Shown piece by piece: positions 5,990-7,536 of a stretch of 7,536 bases of DNA. Each line of letters begins with the position of its first letter. Within the stretch, counting starts at the first letter, position 1. The stretch comes from Geobacteraceae bacterium (GTDB lineage Bacteria; Desulfobacterota; Desulfuromonadia; Desulfuromonadales; Geopsychrobacteraceae), in assembly GCA_027064785.1 (NCBI GenBank), contig JAMOPE010000373.1:1-7536 (forward strand), written 5' to 3'. The notes beneath the pieces were generated by a model. That model was not told the origin of the DNA. It saw nothing but the letters and a program-made list of their open reading frames with translations, and did not search any database. The position numbers and the translations under genes were made by a program.

Positions 5990-6988
5990 ATGTATAAAGA
6001 GTATTTCGGCCTGAAAGAAGAACCCTTTTCCATTGCTCCAGACCCTCAGTTCCTCTACATGAGTGGTCGACACCGCGAGGCTCTTGCCCACCTGATCTAC
6101 GGGATGAAAGCCGACAGCGGTTTTGTCCTGCTGACGGGTGAAGTGGGGACGGGGAAGACGACCGTTTGCCGGTGTCTGCTTGGACAAATTCCCGATAATT
6201 CTGAAATTGCTTTTATCCTCAATCCAAAGCTGAGCGTTGTTGAATTGCTGGCAACGATTTGCGATGAGCTGGAAATTGCTTACCCCGCCAATAATCACAG
6301 CGTTAAAATTTTCATCGACCGGATCAATCTCTATTTGCTTAAAGCACACACCGAAGGCAAACGGACAGTTCTGATTATCGATGAAGCTCAGAACCTGAGT
6401 ATTGATGTTCTGGAACAGATTCGTTTACTGACAAATCTGGAGACCGATAAACGCAAACTGCTTCAGGTTGTGATGCTTGGTCAGCCGGAACTGAATCGTT
6501 TACTCAATCAACCTGAACTACGCCAGCTATCGCAGCGGGTGACAGCACGTTATCACTTGGAGCCTCTGTCTAAAGATGAACTCGAAGGGTATCTGACCCA
6601 TCGACTGGCGGTTGCCGGGGTTGAACGACCGCTTTTCCCGGTCAAAACAATTGCTAAACTCTATACTTTGACCGGTGGGGTGCCCCGTTTGATTAACCTG
6701 TTGTGTGACCGGGCATTATTGGGTGCCTATGTCAAAGGGGAGAATCTTGTCAGCCCGGCATTGCTGGGTGAAGCGGCCGGTGAAGTCTTCGGTAAAAAAA
6801 GTCAGCCAGGCGAACCCTCCAACCGTTTCTGGCAATGGAGCGTCGTGGCTCTCCTCAGTTTAATTTTTATTTGTGGTGTTGTGTTTCTGTTTCAATTATT
6901 CCGACAGCCTGCAGTCATTATGGAAAAACAGCAACCGGCGCATAAAATCGAGTCGACTGCCGATATGAATAAACAAAATAATGGATAA
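5990..6988 (+). CDS. gspA: GspA/ExeA-type AAA+ ATPase of type II secretion
   Basis: This 332-residue protein opens with MYKEYFGLKEEPFSIAPDP, the hallmark N-terminus of ExeA/GspA proteins. The AAA+ core shows Walker A GEVGTGKTT (50-58), Walker B VLIIDEAQ (127-134), GQPEL (164-168), the arginine-bearing LSQRV (180-184) and sensor-2 TGGVPRLIN (228-236). A single membrane segment lies at about 281-303, followed by a short polar tail. Aeromonas ExeA is longer (about 550 residues) and has a C-terminal peptidoglycan-binding domain; none is visible here, so this is the short form. In the family, GspA with GspB helps the GspD secretin assemble through the cell wall in the inner membrane and periplasm. 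The start has no clear Shine-Dalgarno. gspB follows after 5 bp, so the two are probably co-transcribed. A related MSHA-pilus MshM role is less likely given GspB. Confidence 0.88.
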   Translation: MYKEYFGLKEEPFSIAPDPQFLYMSGRHREALAHLIYGMKADSGFVLLTGEVGTGKTTVCRCLLGQIPDNSEIAFILNPKLSVVELLATICDELEIAYPANNHSVKIFIDRINLYLLKAHTEGKRTVLIIDEAQNLSIDVLEQIRLLTNLETDKRKLLQVVMLGQPELNRLLNQPELRQLSQRVTARYHLEPLSKDELEGYLTHRLAVAGVERPLFPVKTIAKLYTLTGGVPRLINLLCDRALLGAYVKGENLVSPALLGEAAGEVFGKKSQPGEPSNRFWQWSVVALLSLIFICGVVFLFQLFRQPAVIMEKQQPAHKIESTADMNKQNNG

Positions 6989-6993
6989 CGCGC

Positions 6994-7536
6994 ATGTCAT
7001 TTATCCTTGAAGCCTTAAAAAAATCGGAAAAACAGCAACAAAAGAAAAACGGTCGAGTCATTCGCACGGTTCACGAACCGGCCCCGGGGAAGGGGAAATC
7101 CTCGCGTTTCCGGGGAATCGGTTTTTTGATTCTGCTGCTGGTCAATATTGCTGCGTTGTTATGGTTTTTCTCTCCGTGGCAGTCGGCATCGCCGTCAACG
7201 GAATTAAAAGAACAACTGGTTTCAGCGTCCCAAAAGAATGTGGCGACTGATCATACAATTCCAGCAGCAGTTTCTGCTCCGGTTAAGCAGGACGATCGGG
7301 TCAGCGAAACGCGTAGCTTGCAGTCGGTACCCACCAAACCTCAACGAGCCGTAAAATCACTGCCGGTTCCACGTAACGAAAAGAAAGTTTATCTTCTCTC
7401 CCAACTTCCCCTGTCGATTCAAAAACGGCTTCCAACTCTAAAGATGTCGCTTCACGCATTTAACCGTGATCAATCCAGTGCCAGTCTGGTGCAGTTGAAT
7501 GACCGTATTCTGAGGGAAGGGGACAGTGTGACCGAC
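6994..7536 (+). CDS. gspB: GspB, type II secretion assembly partner of GspA (3' partial)
   Basis: The frame runs from ATG 6994 to the window end (181 residues) without a stop. The N-terminus MSFILEALKKSEKQQQ is the signature of GspB/PulB/ExeB proteins. A membrane segment at about residues 41-59 (GIGFLILLLVNIAALLWFF) is followed by a long Ser/Pro/Lys-rich periplasmic linker (about 61-130). The start of the C-terminal GspB domain follows: LLSQLPLSIQKRLPTLKMSLHAFNRDQSSASLVQLNDRILREGDSV. The core pattern LP..IQ..LP, S.H.F, LND and REGD is well kept, while the usual arginine before the VxxN strand is replaced (SASLVQLND). Spacing of 5 bp from gspA supports an operon and a GspA-GspB complex in the inner membrane. 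The rest of the domain lies past the window. Confidence 0.87.
   Translation, partial: MSFILEALKKSEKQQQKKNGRVIRTVHEPAPGKGKSSRFRGIGFLILLLVNIAALLWFFSPWQSASPSTELKEQLVSASQKNVATDHTIPAAVSAPVKQDDRVSETRSLQSVPTKPQRAVKSLPVPRNEKKVYLLSQLPLSIQKRLPTLKMSLHAFNRDQSSASLVQLNDRILREGDSVTD

Overview
The window looks like an ordinary chromosomal segment of a Gram-negative anaerobe. The leading candidate is a member of the Desulfuromonadales or a related Desulfobacterota lineage. This placement is an inference from gene content: a fused lactate-oxidation iron-sulfur subunit, a GspA/GspB pair for type II secretion, and small split permeases next to a thioredoxin. Codon use and base composition look uniform. I see no insertion sequence, tRNA, rRNA, CRISPR array or phage gene.

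Layout. Positions 1-1330 (+) hold the C-terminal 442 residues of a fused LutB/LldF-LutA/LldE iron-sulfur protein; its start lies outside the window. After a 102-bp gap comes a tight three-gene unit on the + strand: a zinc-ribbon thioredoxin of the TrxC type (1433-1864) and two small membrane proteins (1882-2334 and 2340-2867). These two resemble each other and look like the two halves of a permease. A long hairpin (2871-2908) separates this unit from two minus-strand genes, a DJ-1/PfpI protein of the plant DJ-1D type (2924-3511) and a hemolysin III/PAQR-type membrane protein (3592-4245). The DJ-1 gene has its own near-consensus promoter in the 80-bp gap after the hemolysin III gene.

The most interesting part is the 402-bp stretch 4246-4647, between the divergent hemolysin III gene and an MFS transporter gene. 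It holds a near-consensus sigma70 promoter whose -10 box sits between the arms of a perfect 9-bp inverted repeat. About 75 bp after the predicted start there is a strong intrinsic terminator. Together these predict a short structured RNA of about 110 nt, either a free small RNA or an attenuated leader of the MFS gene. A separate perfect 14-bp palindrome (4597-4610) overlaps a TATACT box just before the MFS gene.

Positions 4648-5871 (+) encode a 407-residue MFS permease of unknown substrate. Positions 5990-6988 and 6994-7536 (+) encode GspA, an AAA+ ATPase with one membrane segment, and the N-terminal 181 residues of its partner GspB, which is cut by the window end. Working together: GspA/GspB probably support assembly of the type II secretion outer-membrane pore; the thioredoxin-permease unit suggests a redox-linked transport job; the lactate protein belongs to an L-lactate oxidation complex whose other genes would lie upstream of the window.
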